From positions 1-64,000 of the forward strand of contig CAUYUJ010003989.1 of the NCBI GenBank assembly GCA_963575745.1: DNA of 64,000 nucleotides, in the 5' to 3' direction. Positions 40,916-49,900 of the stretch are shown here, piece after piece. The notes under the pieces are model-generated. The model was not told the origin of the DNA, made no database searches, and saw nothing but the letters and a program-made list of their open reading frames with translations. The position numbers and the translations under genes are program-made. The first letter of the stretch is position 1, and every line of letters begins with the position of its first letter. The DNA comes from Prorocentrum cordatum. Its lineage: Eukaryota; Sar; Dinophyceae; Prorocentrales; Prorocentraceae.

Positions 40916-41258
40916 CCTGCCGCCAGGGCTGGACCTAGACGGTGTTTTTGGCAATTTCGTGGGCCGTTTTCGTTTCGACTTCTTTTTGCGGTAAAGGCGG
41001 ATTCGAGACGAAAGCGAGGGAAAGCGAAAACAAAACGAAAGCGAAAAACACCGTTTAGTTTCAGCCCTGCCTGACGCTTTCCCTCACGTCACGAACAAAA
41101 AGTGTGACGTCGGAGGGCGGAGCGCAGCATACCATGGCCCCTCCGCAGTTGCGGTCAACAGAGTGATGGGGGGGTCGTCGGCAGTCCGCGAGGCTCAGAA
41201 AAGCAGGTTTGACGAACCTCACCGCAGGCGCCAACTTATTTTACGTTTTGCACAGTGT

Positions 41259-41428
41259 CCGAGGCGGGAATTCGTACATGACCACCGCCTGGAGGGTCAG
41301 TTTTCGGAGCCTCGGCAGGCGGTGGATATGGACATATTCGGGCCCCCAGGGGCCGAAATATATCCATATCCACCGCCCGCTGGGACACCAGGGCGTCGGT
41401 TTCCAGGCGGTGGATAAATCCCAGCCTC
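41259..41428. mobile_element. Fold-back element with perfect 9-bp target duplication
   Basis: CGAGGCGGGAATTCG pairs with AATCCCAGCCTCG, and an inner 60-nt hairpin (41318-41377) has arms GGCGGTGGATATGGACATAT and TATATCCATATCCACCGCC. GCACAGTGT occurs exactly at 41250-41258 and 41429-41437. A one-arm relative lies at 9313. Confidence 0.92.
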
Positions 41429-41793
41429 GCACAGTGTTTCCGGCGCAGGTGCCCGATTTTTTGTCAAAGCAGTGCGGTTGGGTCTCGGGCGGGTCGCGGC
41501 TTGGTCGCGGGCGGGTCTCGCGGGCGGGTCTCGCGGCTGGGGCTCGCGGAGTGGGTCGCGGGCGAGAAACAACAACATTGTGATCCGCACCGCGGAAGCC
41601 TTCTTCGGGCACGCACCCAGGGATGAGGTAAGACCGTTCGGCCCTCCCACTCTGATGTCGCAGTTGCCGAGGCCCCCGCTTGGTTTCTTGCCCGTATTCC
41701 CCAGGATGAAGCCCTCGTGGTCAGGTCGGAGTTGCTCCGGAGATTTTGGTCGGATGTCGCTTTGGGAGAGGTGAATCGTTCTGTATTGTTATG

Positions 41794-41903
41794 GTAAGTC
41801 GGGCCTGTCCCTCTACAGGATGAACATTTAAAAATAGTTAACAAATAATACCACTTCGAGTTTCTCCTCCAAAATCCGCCCGTCGGGGGACACGCCCGAC
41901 TTC
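41794..41903. mobile_element. MULE-like MITE, copy 13 (short form)
   Basis: Termini GTAAGTCGGGCCTGTCCCTC and GGGGGACACGCCCGACTTC enclose only about 110 bases. Flanks ATTGTTATG (41785-41793) and ATTGCTATG (41904-41912) differ at one base of nine. Confidence 0.92.
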
Positions 41904-42037
41904 ATTGCTATGTTCTCCCACCCACTTCCTCAGACGCAGTGAACCAATCAAGGTCTCTGTCGTTCTCGGCCTCCCGGACCTTGCACACAAATGCCTTGGA
42001 CGAAGAATTGTCCCTATAGGGAGCTGTGTAGTCCGGG

Positions 42038-42194
42038 GAGGACAGACCTCCTAACCTGACGCGTCGATTAGCGCATTGTCCGTCTTCGGTTCGCGAGAGG
42101 GCGTTGCGGCCGTCATTTTTGCGGGTCCAGGTCCGTCGGCTTCGGTCCCAGGCCGTTTTCACTAAAGGAAGGTTCACTGAAGGGAGGTTTATCC
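42038..42194. mobile_element. Inverted-repeat element R, copy 1
   Basis: GAGGACAGACCTCC at the left pairs with GGAGGTTTATCCACC at the right. Inside are GACGCGTCGATTAGCGCATT, TTGCGGCCGTCATTTTTGCG and CAGGCCGTTTTCACTAAAGG. Copies at 44662-44818 and 56015-56172. Confidence 0.82.
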
Positions 42195-42207
42195 ACCGCA
42201 GATGTTG

Positions 42208-42690
42208 AGTCGGTGGGGCCGCGTCTTGGCACGATGCCCGATGTGGTGGCCGCGTACTGGCACCGTCCCCGACGCTGGGGGGCTCAGGGCACCGACGCCG
42301 ATCCTGGCTAGCCAGGCCCCTTCCCCCCGCGATGGGCCTGTTTTCCACCACCACCATGGAGTCGGCCCTGATTAGTAGGTCGACCCTGTCGAATCAAGGG
42401 TCCCCTTGTGTCCTGAGCTTCGCTCGCGACCCATGCTTCCTTGCATTCCTGTGGCAATGTGGCCCCCGGAAGGGTCTTGTGTCCTCTCGCGTGCCCTGTC
42501 CAATCGAGTCCGACTGTATGGGGAGCTGTGCAGAGTCGGTGGGGCCGCGTCTTGGCACACTGTCCGAGGTGGTGGTGGCCGCGTACTGGCACCGTCCCCG
42601 ACGCCGGGGGCTCGCGGGCACCGACGCCGACCCGGGCCAGCCAGGCCCCTTCCGCCCGTGATGGGCCTGTGTTCCACCACCACCGTTAAG
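42208..42690 (+). repeat. About 325-bp direct duplication including family O copy 2
   Basis: GAGTCGGTGGGGCCGCGTCT through GATGGGCCTGTTTTCCACCA (42208-42365) is repeated at 42533-42690. Between the copies lies family O copy 2 (42368-42522), related to 20697-20843. Confidence 0.85.
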
Positions 42691-42844
42691 TCGGGCCTGT
42701 CCCTCCACAGGAGGAGCATTCAGAAATTGTAAAAAAATAGTATGGGGACGTTTTTTTGGTATTTCTTGATAGTTTGGGGATGTATTTTTTGAGTCTTTTT
42801 ATTTTTTCGCCCCAAACCCCCCTAGGGGGACAGGCCCGACCTAA
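42687..42844. mobile_element. MULE-like MITE, copy 14 (nested in element F)
   Basis: TAAGTCGGGCCTGTCCCTCC and GGGGGACAGGCCCGACCTAA. Flanks CACCACCGT (42678-42686) and CACCACCAC (42845-42853) agree at 7 of 9, though the repetitive target makes this weak on its own. Confidence 0.88.
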
Positions 42845-42859
42845 CACCACCACCACCAG

Positions 42860-43190
42860 AAGGTGGAGGGGGGAAGGAGGTGGAGAGCGATGAGGAGGAA
42901 GAAGAAGAGGGGGAGGAGGGCCCCCGCCCCAGGAGGAGGAGGAGGAGGAGGAGGAGGGAGGAGAGGAGGAGGAGGAGGAAGAAGAGGAGGAAGAGAGGAG
43001 GGGGAGGAGGGCACCCTCCCCAGGAGGCAGAGGCAGAGGAGGAGGAGGAGGAGGAGAAGGAGGAAGAGGGGGAGGAGGGAGGAGGAGGAGGAGGAGGAGG
43101 AGGAGGAGGAGGAGGAGGAGGAGGAGGAGGAGGAGGAGGAGGAAGAAGAGGGGGAGGAGGTGGAGAGAGAGGAGGAAGAGGAAGACGCGT
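42860..43190 (+). repeat. (GGA)n microsatellite
   Basis: Purine-rich GGAGGAGGA with GAAGAAG and GCAGAGGCAG interruptions, forming the core of element F copy 2. Confidence 0.98.
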
Positions 43191-43504
43191 GGTGGTGGTG
43201 GTGGTGGTGGTGGTGGAACACAGGCCCATCGCCCCGGGCCCGGGGTCGGCGCGCGTGGCACCTCCTGGCCAGGCCGCGCCGGGGAGCGGGGGCGCTCCCT
43301 TCCCTGGGTCGGGGGCGGAAAAGAGGGGGGTGATGACTAGGGGGGGGTGGATATCATGGCGGGGGCCATGATATTTCCCCAGATTTCATGGCGCCTCTTC
43401 TTATTTCATTACGTCCCTGGCCCCCCCGCTGGGCCGCGCACATGCCGCCGGTCATGATTTGCACCCCCCCCTCTTGCACACCCCCCTCTTGGCCGCTCCC
43501 GAGA

Positions 43505-43662
43505 AAGGGGGGGTTACGAAATTTGCTGCATGCAGCTGGTTTCGGCCTCACCGAGGGGCCCGTTCCTCGATACATCGCCGCCTCCGGCGTCGGGAGGCGC
43601 TGGGAAAATCAGCCTCGTGAGCTGATTCTCAAACCCCCCCTCTGCTATCCCCCCCTTTCGCC
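43505..43662 (+). repeat. Element G, copy 3
   Basis: GGGGGTTACGAAATTTGCTG, GGCCCGTTCCTCGATACATC and AATCAGCCTCGTGAGCTGAT then CCCCCCTTTCGC. Confidence 0.8.
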
Positions 43663-43672
43663 CGACCCGAAT

Positions 43673-43953
43673 CAAGTTGGGCATGTCCCTCTGCCGGAGG
43701 AGACTTCAAGAGCAGTAGACAGAATAGTCGGGGGGCGATTTTTGTCGACCGTGTTCGACTATTCTTGCATACTTTTTGGATATCTGTTCATATTGAGTAG
43801 TGCGTGTCCCTCTGCCGGAGGAAGACTCAAGGGTATTACAAACATAGTCGGGGGACGTTTGTTTCTCGACTATGTTCGACTGTTCTTGGATATTTTTTGA
43901 GTAATTGTTCGTTTGACGTCCCAACTGCCTCTGCGAGGACGTGCCCGACCCAG
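43673..43953. mobile_element. MULE-like MITE, copy 15 (one copy inside or fused to another)
   Basis: The left end TTGGGCATGTCCCTCTGCCG at 43677 recurs as TGCGTGTCCCTCTGCCGGAG at 43801, while only one right end (GAGGACGTGCCCGACCCAG) is present. Both segments contain AGTCGGGGG and a TCGACTAT-type interior. The first copy appears to have lost its right end. Confidence 0.75.
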
Positions 43954-44294
43954 GCTGAGGAGCGGGGGCGCACCGATCGCTGGGCCCCAGGTCTGGCACG
44001 CCCGAAGTGGTGACGGAAGAAGTGGGGCCGCGACCCGCAGACCCCAGATGGCCTGAAGTGCTCGAGGTGGGCCCTCAAGACGTCTAGAGGCTCCCTGGAT
44101 GGGGTCGGAGCAGATGGGACCGGAGGACCGCACCGCATCGCTGCTGCCTCGCCGATGAAGTTCGCTGTGCGCCCCGGTTTTCTCCACGTCGACACCGCCG
44201 ATGCCTCGCCGACGTCGACGGTGCGCCGCCGGTGCATCCCCGCTGCATCGCCGATGCGGCGCGATCCTCCGGCCCCATCCTTGCCGACCCCATC

Positions 44295-44545
44295 CGGGGG
44301 GCCTCCGAGAAGGCGGTGGGGCTTCTCAGAAGGCAGGGGGGCCTTCTTGTCACCAGCCTGCAGCATATCCCTATCCCTATGATTGGCATCGCCTCATCTC
44401 GATGCCGATCTTAGGGATTCCCTCCGTTTCTGAGGGCGCATCCCTAAGATTGTCGTCGACTTTTGGCTTGTCAATCTTAGGGATAGGGATACGTTCGAGG
44501 CTGGTGATCTTAGAAGGCCCCCCGAGGCTTCCGAGAAGGCCGCGC
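44295..44545. repeat. AGAAGGC-type stems around a CTTAGGGAT palindrome
   Basis: GGGGCTTCTCAGAAGGC and GCTTCCGAGAAGGCC flank TATCCCTATCCCTATGAT, CTTAGGGATTCCCTCC, CCCTAAGAT and ATCTTAGGGATAGGGATACG, which pair with each other. Confidence 0.6.
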
Positions 44546-44661
44546 CACCCCTGGCCGGGCGCCGCCAGCTCTCGCGAGAGGGCCCGCCCAGGGCCCGAGG
44601 TCGGGCGAGGGCTCCCGGAGCGTCTGTTTCCTGCCGCTGCCCTCCCCGACGTCCTCGGGCG

Positions 44662-44818
44662 TGGACGGGCCTCCTGCCCCGACGCGTCGATTAGCGAGCT
44701 GGCCGTCTGCGGTTCGCGCGAGGGCGTCGCGGCCGTCACTCTTGCGGATCCAGGTCCGTCGGCTTCGGTCCGAGGCCGTTTTCACTGAGGGGAGGTTCAC
44801 CAAAGGGAGGCTGGTCCA
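44662..44818. mobile_element. Inverted-repeat element R, copy 2
   Basis: TGGACGGGCCTCC pairs with GGAGGCTGGTCCA. The interior GACGCGTCGATTAGCGAGCT and TCCGAGGCCGTTTTCACTGA is as at 42038-42194. Confidence 0.85.
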
Positions 44819-44823
44819 TCGCC

Positions 44824-44862
44824 GAATAGTCAAAAAGCAGTCTGGGGATGATCTGTTGTTTC

Positions 44863-44945
<83 letters not shown>

Positions 44946-45038
44946 GTTGTTGTTGCTGCTGCCATTTTTTTGTTTTTTTTTTGACTACTTGTAAGTTCTC
45001 ATCCAAGATCCGCCTGTAGGGGGACACGCCCGACTTCA
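44824..45038 (+). mobile_element. MULE-like MITE, copy 16, expanded by (TTG)n
   Basis: GAATAGTCAAAAAGCAGTCT and CCGCCTGTAGGGGGACACGC then CCGACTTCA are present; the left terminus is lost next to element R. About 33 TTG triplets (44857-44955) sit inside. Confidence 0.8.
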
Positions 45039-45221
45039 GCCCGCGTGCGCTCTTGTCTGGAGCCTCCCCCGCTGGTGCTCGCACAGCGCCCGGCGAGCAG
45101 AAGCACACGGCATGCACACGTGCTCTCTCGGAGCTCTCCGCGCGGAGCTCGTGGATCGGCGCCACTGGGCCCCCCGCAGTGGCGGCGCCTCCCGTGCCGC
45201 CCCGGGCGCGTTCCTCGCGCC

Positions 45222-45302
45222 AAGGAGGAGGAGGAGGAGGAGGAGGAGGAGGAGGAGGAGGAGGAGGAGGAGGAGGAGGAGGAGGAGGAGGAGGAGGAGG
45301 AG
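45222..45302 (+). repeat. (GGA)n microsatellite
   Basis: About 27 uninterrupted GGA triplets. Confidence 0.99.
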
Positions 45303-45321
45303 GGGTGGGGCAGGGGGAGCC

Positions 45322-45499
45322 TGGTTAGTGGTGGGGCCCCGGAGCCACTAGATTGTCCAGAACCACTAAACCAGGACTGCCGCAGCTGGTGTTTCTCGGG
45401 TGACGGCAGTTCTGGTTCGTGGAGCGGGGCGGGGGGGGGGGCGGCCCCCCGTACACATCACGAAAGCAGGTCCCAACCCAGTTTTGCCAACGCCCGGAA
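45322..45499 (+). repeat. Dispersed repeat family A, copy 3
   Basis: GTTAGTGGTGGGGCCCCGGA, ACTGCCGCAGCTGGTG, GGTGACGGCAGTTC and GTTTTGCCAACGCCCG. Confidence 0.85.
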
Positions 45500-45635
45500 G
45501 GAGGGGGGGGGCCCGGGCGCCGATCCAAAACATCCGCAGACCTCCGGGAATGTATGCTCGTGCTGTGTGCTTTGTTCCCCTGCAGTCGGGCTGGGGTACA
45601 AGAGCGAGGTCGGTCCGGGGAGGGTGCCCTGATGT

Positions 45636-45793
45636 GGAGTCGGGCCTGTCCCTCTACAGGAGGATGATTCAAAAATAGCCAAAAACTAGTTAGGGGACGA
45701 TTTTTCGACTATGTTTGACAATTTTTGATCATGTTTTGACAATTTTTATTTTTTCGTCCAAAATCCGCCTGTAGGAGGACACGCCCGACCTAA
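45636..45793. mobile_element. MULE-like MITE, copy 17
   Basis: GGAGTCGGGCCTGTCCCTCT and TAGGAGGACACGCCCGACCT-AA bound it. Flanks CCCTGATGT (45627-45635) and CCCTAATGT (45794-45802) differ at one base of nine. Confidence 0.92.
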
Positions 45794-45802
45794 CCCTAAT
45801 GT

Positions 45803-45930
45803 TCTTCGTGTTTGTTGGATGCTCTTCTGTACCCGGGGGGAGGGTACCCTCGACTGCTCGTCAGTTTGGCCGGCGGAGGGTCTCATGTTCTTGAATGATG
45901 TTCTTCTGTCCCAGGTCCGACTCTACGGGT
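45803..45930 (+). repeat. Dispersed repeat family H, copy 3
   Basis: GAGGGTACCCTCGACTGCTC, TTTGGCCGGCGGAGGGTCTC and TCTTCTGTCCCAGGTCCGAC. Confidence 0.78.
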
Positions 45931-46098
45931 GCTTAAACCTCTCCGCCGGTGCTTTGGCGGCGCGCCGCCAAGACGACGTTGGCGTGGTGATCGCCGGAGC
46001 GTTCGGTGTGGGGGTCGGACCAGAGAAGTCGGTGCCCTCCCCAAGGCTCGCTCGCTGCCGCTCCTGCCCGCGGCGGCCCTCTACAGGCCCTCGCCGCC

Positions 46099-46163
46099 TT
46101 CGTATTCGTCGTCGTCGTCGTCGTCGTCGCCGTCCTCGTGGTAGCTGTCGTCGTCGTCGCCGC

Positions 46164-46194
<31 letters not shown>

Positions 46195-46462
46195 CTCGTC
46201 GTCGCCGTCGCCGCCTGTCCACGAACCGCCCAGAATCGGCCGTGCGTCACCGTTGTGGCGGCGAGAGCCCCTTCCGCAGGGCGAACACCGTGTGGGAAGA
46301 GGGGAGGTCTCGCCGCCGCTGCCGCCGTTGCCGTCGCCGCCGCGCCGCCCTCGTTAGCGGTCGTCGTCGTCGTCGTCTGTCGTCGTCTGTCGTCGGCGTC
46401 GTCGTCGTCGTCTGTCGTCGTCGGCGTCGTCTGTCGTCGTCGTCGTCTGTCGTCGTCTGTCG

Positions 46463-46494
<32 letters not shown>

Positions 46495-46706
46495 TGTCCT
46501 CGTGGTCACCGTCGTCGTCGTTGTCGTGGTCGTCGGCGTCGTCGTCCTCGTCGCCTGTCCAAGAACCGCCCAGAACCTGCCCTGGGGCCCTGCCCGGCGG
46601 TCGTGCGTCACCGTCGTGGCGGCGAGTGCCCTCCCCAGCAGGGCGAACATGTGAGAAGGGGTTTCGCCGCCGCCGCCGCCGCCGCCGCCGCCGTCGTCGC
46701 CGCCGC

Positions 46707-46778
<72 letters not shown>

Positions 46779-46835
46779 GGTCGCCGTCGTCGTCGTCGTC
46801 GTCGTGGTCGCCGCCGTCCTTTGCCCTTTGCAGAG
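46099..46835 (+). repeat. (GTC)n/(GCC)n microsatellite, three blocks
   Basis: GTCGTC and GCCGCC tracts at 46099-46220, 46340-46560 and 46670-46820. Between them an approximate duplicate CCTGTCCACGAACCGCCCAG / CCTGTCCAAGAACCGCCCAG and GGCGGCGAGAGCCC / GGCGGCGAGTGCCC repeats with a period of about 340. The block nearest 46.7 kb abuts the 3' end of the retrotransposon. Confidence 0.93.
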
Positions 46836-46986
46836 GCCGTGAAGGCGTTCGGAGGCACCACAAACGCAGCAATCGGCGATGCGAGGGCTGCGGATGCGCC
46901 AAAAGGGTGCCAACAGCCGCAGGTCGCGCAGGAGCTACCCTACTCATTTGCGGGAGGCCCAACCCTTTCGATGCCAGAAAAGGTGC

Positions 46987-49900
46987 TCACAATTCGCAGT
47001 CGACGTCGGCGGCCTCAGGGTTGAGGCGCCGCCGCTTGCGCTCCTCGGCAGCTGCTTCAGCGGCCGCCGACCACTCTTGCAAGCTCTCCACATCCAAGCC
47101 ATAGGCGGAGAGGACCCCGAACGGGGAGTCCGCCGCAGGCCCGCCGGCTGCCCCCGCAGCGGAGCCCGCCGCCGCCGTCGGCGGCGCCGCCGCCGAGGCC
47201 GCCGCGCGCCGGGGCCGCGGGCCGCCTTCCTCCTCAGGCTGGAGGCCCAGCCACTCGAGGTAGCGGAGCCCCACGGCCTCGGTGAGCGGCTCCGGGCGCA
47301 GCCTGCGCTCGCCCTGCTCGCGGCGCCGACCTCTTGGGTGAAGGCCGCGCTCCCACTGGCTCCTCTGGGCACGCATGGCCTTGTCGGCCCCCCGCCAGCC
47401 AGGGCAAGCCTCCTTCAGCTTAGGCCTGGCGCCGCTGCGCCCACCCAGCTGCATGTAGGCCCCGCAGTGCTGGCACCCGATCAGCTCCTCCTCGTCGTCG
47501 CCGTCACCCGAGCGGGCGTACCTCAGGGCGTGGCCGAAGACGATGACTGTCGCAACAGCGATGCCCTGGCCGCCCGCCGCCGATGGGAGACATTCCTGCC
47601 GCCCCCTGGGATTTATGGCGGCGCTAGCCCCCCAAGGAATACACTCCTGCCGCCTCCTTTTGGGGTCGTCGTCGCCGTCGGGGTCGGGCTCTGCCTCGGC
47701 CTCGGCGAAGCTGACAAGCGGCCTCTTGCGCTCGTCGCCCTCCGGGAGGTCCTCGGCGTCCTTGTGTTCCCAGCGCTGGTGCTCCACCGAGGCCCGCGCG
47801 ATCCATCTGGCCAGCTCGTTGTAGACCGCGACGAAGCCGTGGAACTCCCTGACCACCTGGGGGTCCACGGCATGGCACTGGGCCCCGCGCTTGGCATAGG
47901 CGTCGGCCAGCCTGTTGCCGCGGAGCTGCGCTTCCGTCAGGCGCCCTTCGCGCACCTGAACCATCGAGCAGTGGGCTGGCACCTTGCGGACATCGTAGTC
48001 GCCGGGCTCGAAGGTGGCGAAAAACCTCGACCACAAGTGGGCTCCAGGCCTGCCAGCCGCGGTCGCGTAAGCCTTGCCTCTGCGCAGGCAGGCGACCGTG
48101 GAGCTGCAATCAATGTTCAGCTCCAGGGCTCCAGGGCCCGCCACCTCGCACAGCATCCAGCACGCGAAATCCTCCGCATTCTTGGACGTCTGCTGCGGGC
48201 AGAGGTCCCTGCGAACCGTGCCGAAGGCGGCCGCGATAAGGTTGCCGTCGGCGTCGGTCTGGACGATCGCCCAGCCCGCGCGCCGCAAAGCTCCGAACGC
48301 CGGCTCCAGGGCCGACCCGTCCAGGAACAGCCGGCCGGTCAGCCGCGAGTCAGCGGGGCGGTTGATCCAGTAGACCTCCATCGCGTCGCTGCGGGGCCCA
48401 AGCCTTGGGAAAGGCGCCGGGGGCCAGCCTCTGGCGAAGTCCTCGGCCGCCTCCCCTCCCAGGGCCCGCACGCGCCGCGCGCATCGCAGGAGCCTGGTGG
48501 AGACGCTGTCGCGCCGCACAGGCTCGAGCGCAGGGCACTCGAAGAGGCGGTGCCACAGCGTCCCTCTCGCCGCCCCGCAAAGGCAGCAGCGGCTGTGGTT
48601 CCGCTCGCCTGATCGGCACAGCCGCTGCTGAGGCCAGTGCGCGTTGCTCAGATACGAGACGAAGGCCGCCTTCTCCCGTGCGCCCAGCAGCCCGCCAGGG
48701 CCGATGAGCCCGCCGATGGCGTCCCAGAAGAGCGGTTGGGTGTGCCAGCCACCCTTGGCCAGCCTCTGGAGCTCGCTGCGGTCGGAGGCTCGCCGGGCCC
48801 CAAACGCGGCCTCCTGCCCGAGGTCACGCGGGCCGAGATCCAGGAGGTTGAGCACGTCGCCCTGGTCGGTCACCAGCTGGCGCTCGGACACGAAGTGCCG
48901 ACCGATGCGCTTCATGGAGAGCACTGCGGCGTCGATCGGCGACCGGCACGCCACCCATGGCGAGGCAGACTGCTGGTGGCGCGAGTCGGCCGCTTCGAGG
49001 CCCGCCCGCATCATGCCCAACGGAACCTCGCCAGACTGGAGGAGCGAGGCCAACATCGAGACCGTCTGCCCCGCCAAGATGGCAGCTGGGTCCAGGCTAC
49101 GGTTCCTTTGCACCTCGGCCGCACGCAGGCGGAAACCCAGAGACGCACCATTGGGCAGCCGGCCTGCGCTCCTCGCCGCCGCGACCCGCCAGCAGTGGAG
49201 CTCGCCGTCAGCAATGCCAGTCACCGTACGCCCCCACGCCATGCTGGCCGTGGGTCCCGCCTTGTGCACGGCGTCGATTTCAGCTCCAGCTGCCTTGAGG
49301 ACCCGCAGCCTCCTGGCTCGCGCAAGGGCCTCGGCGGCCCTGCCGTGGCCCTCGTGGACGCCCCGGCGAGTGACATTGGCGTCGGTGCCAAGGTTGCGCG
49401 CCTGGAGCGCGCGCTCGAAGCGCCACCCGGCATCGCCCCAGCACACCTGGAGGCTCTGGCCGAGCTCCGTGCTGGAGGCCAGGAAGTGGGTCTTGGACGC
49501 GCTGATGGGGAGGTGTTGGTCCTCCAGCCGTCGTGCAACCTCGAGCCCTGCTGCGCCAAGCTGGAGGCTCACCAACCGCAGCGTTCCGACGGCCTGCAAG
49601 GCGATGTCGTCGACGACGTTGCGGGCCACCACCAGCGGCCTCCCGCAGGCAGACGCTTGCCTGAGGGGGGTGAGCACGGGCAGCTTGGCCACCGTCGTAG
49701 CGCAGGCGCAGCCCGCCAGCACGGTGCCGAGGGTGGTGAAGGTCTCCGAGGCCAGGCCCGCCATGGCGATGAACCTGGGGCTCTGGTACATCACGAGGAG
49801 GCCCTGCAGCAGCTTCAAGTTGAAGCGATGCTCGACGGCCGCTGCCCAGAGGACATCGTGCCGCAAGTTCTCATAGAACTTCACAATGTCAAGGAAGAGC

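Larger units (their letters stand above)
42658..43232. mobile_element. Inverted-repeat element F, copy 2, with MITE and (GGA)n inside
   Basis: GATGGGCCTGTGTTCCACCA at the left is mirrored by GGTGGTGGAACACAGGCCCA at the right. MITE copy 14 split the left arm, because CCACCACC resumes after it with AGAAGGTGGAGGGGG. Compare the undisturbed copy at 3537-3780. Confidence 0.82.

Noticed and set aside
45819-47024. 401-codon Arg-rich plus-strand frame
   Set aside because: It is generated by GTC and GCC repeats and overlaps the 3' end of the retrotransposon.
46879-48612. 577-codon plus-strand frame
   Set aside because: It lies exactly antisense to the RT-RNase H gene, whose catalytic motifs are intact; it is a GC-driven shadow.
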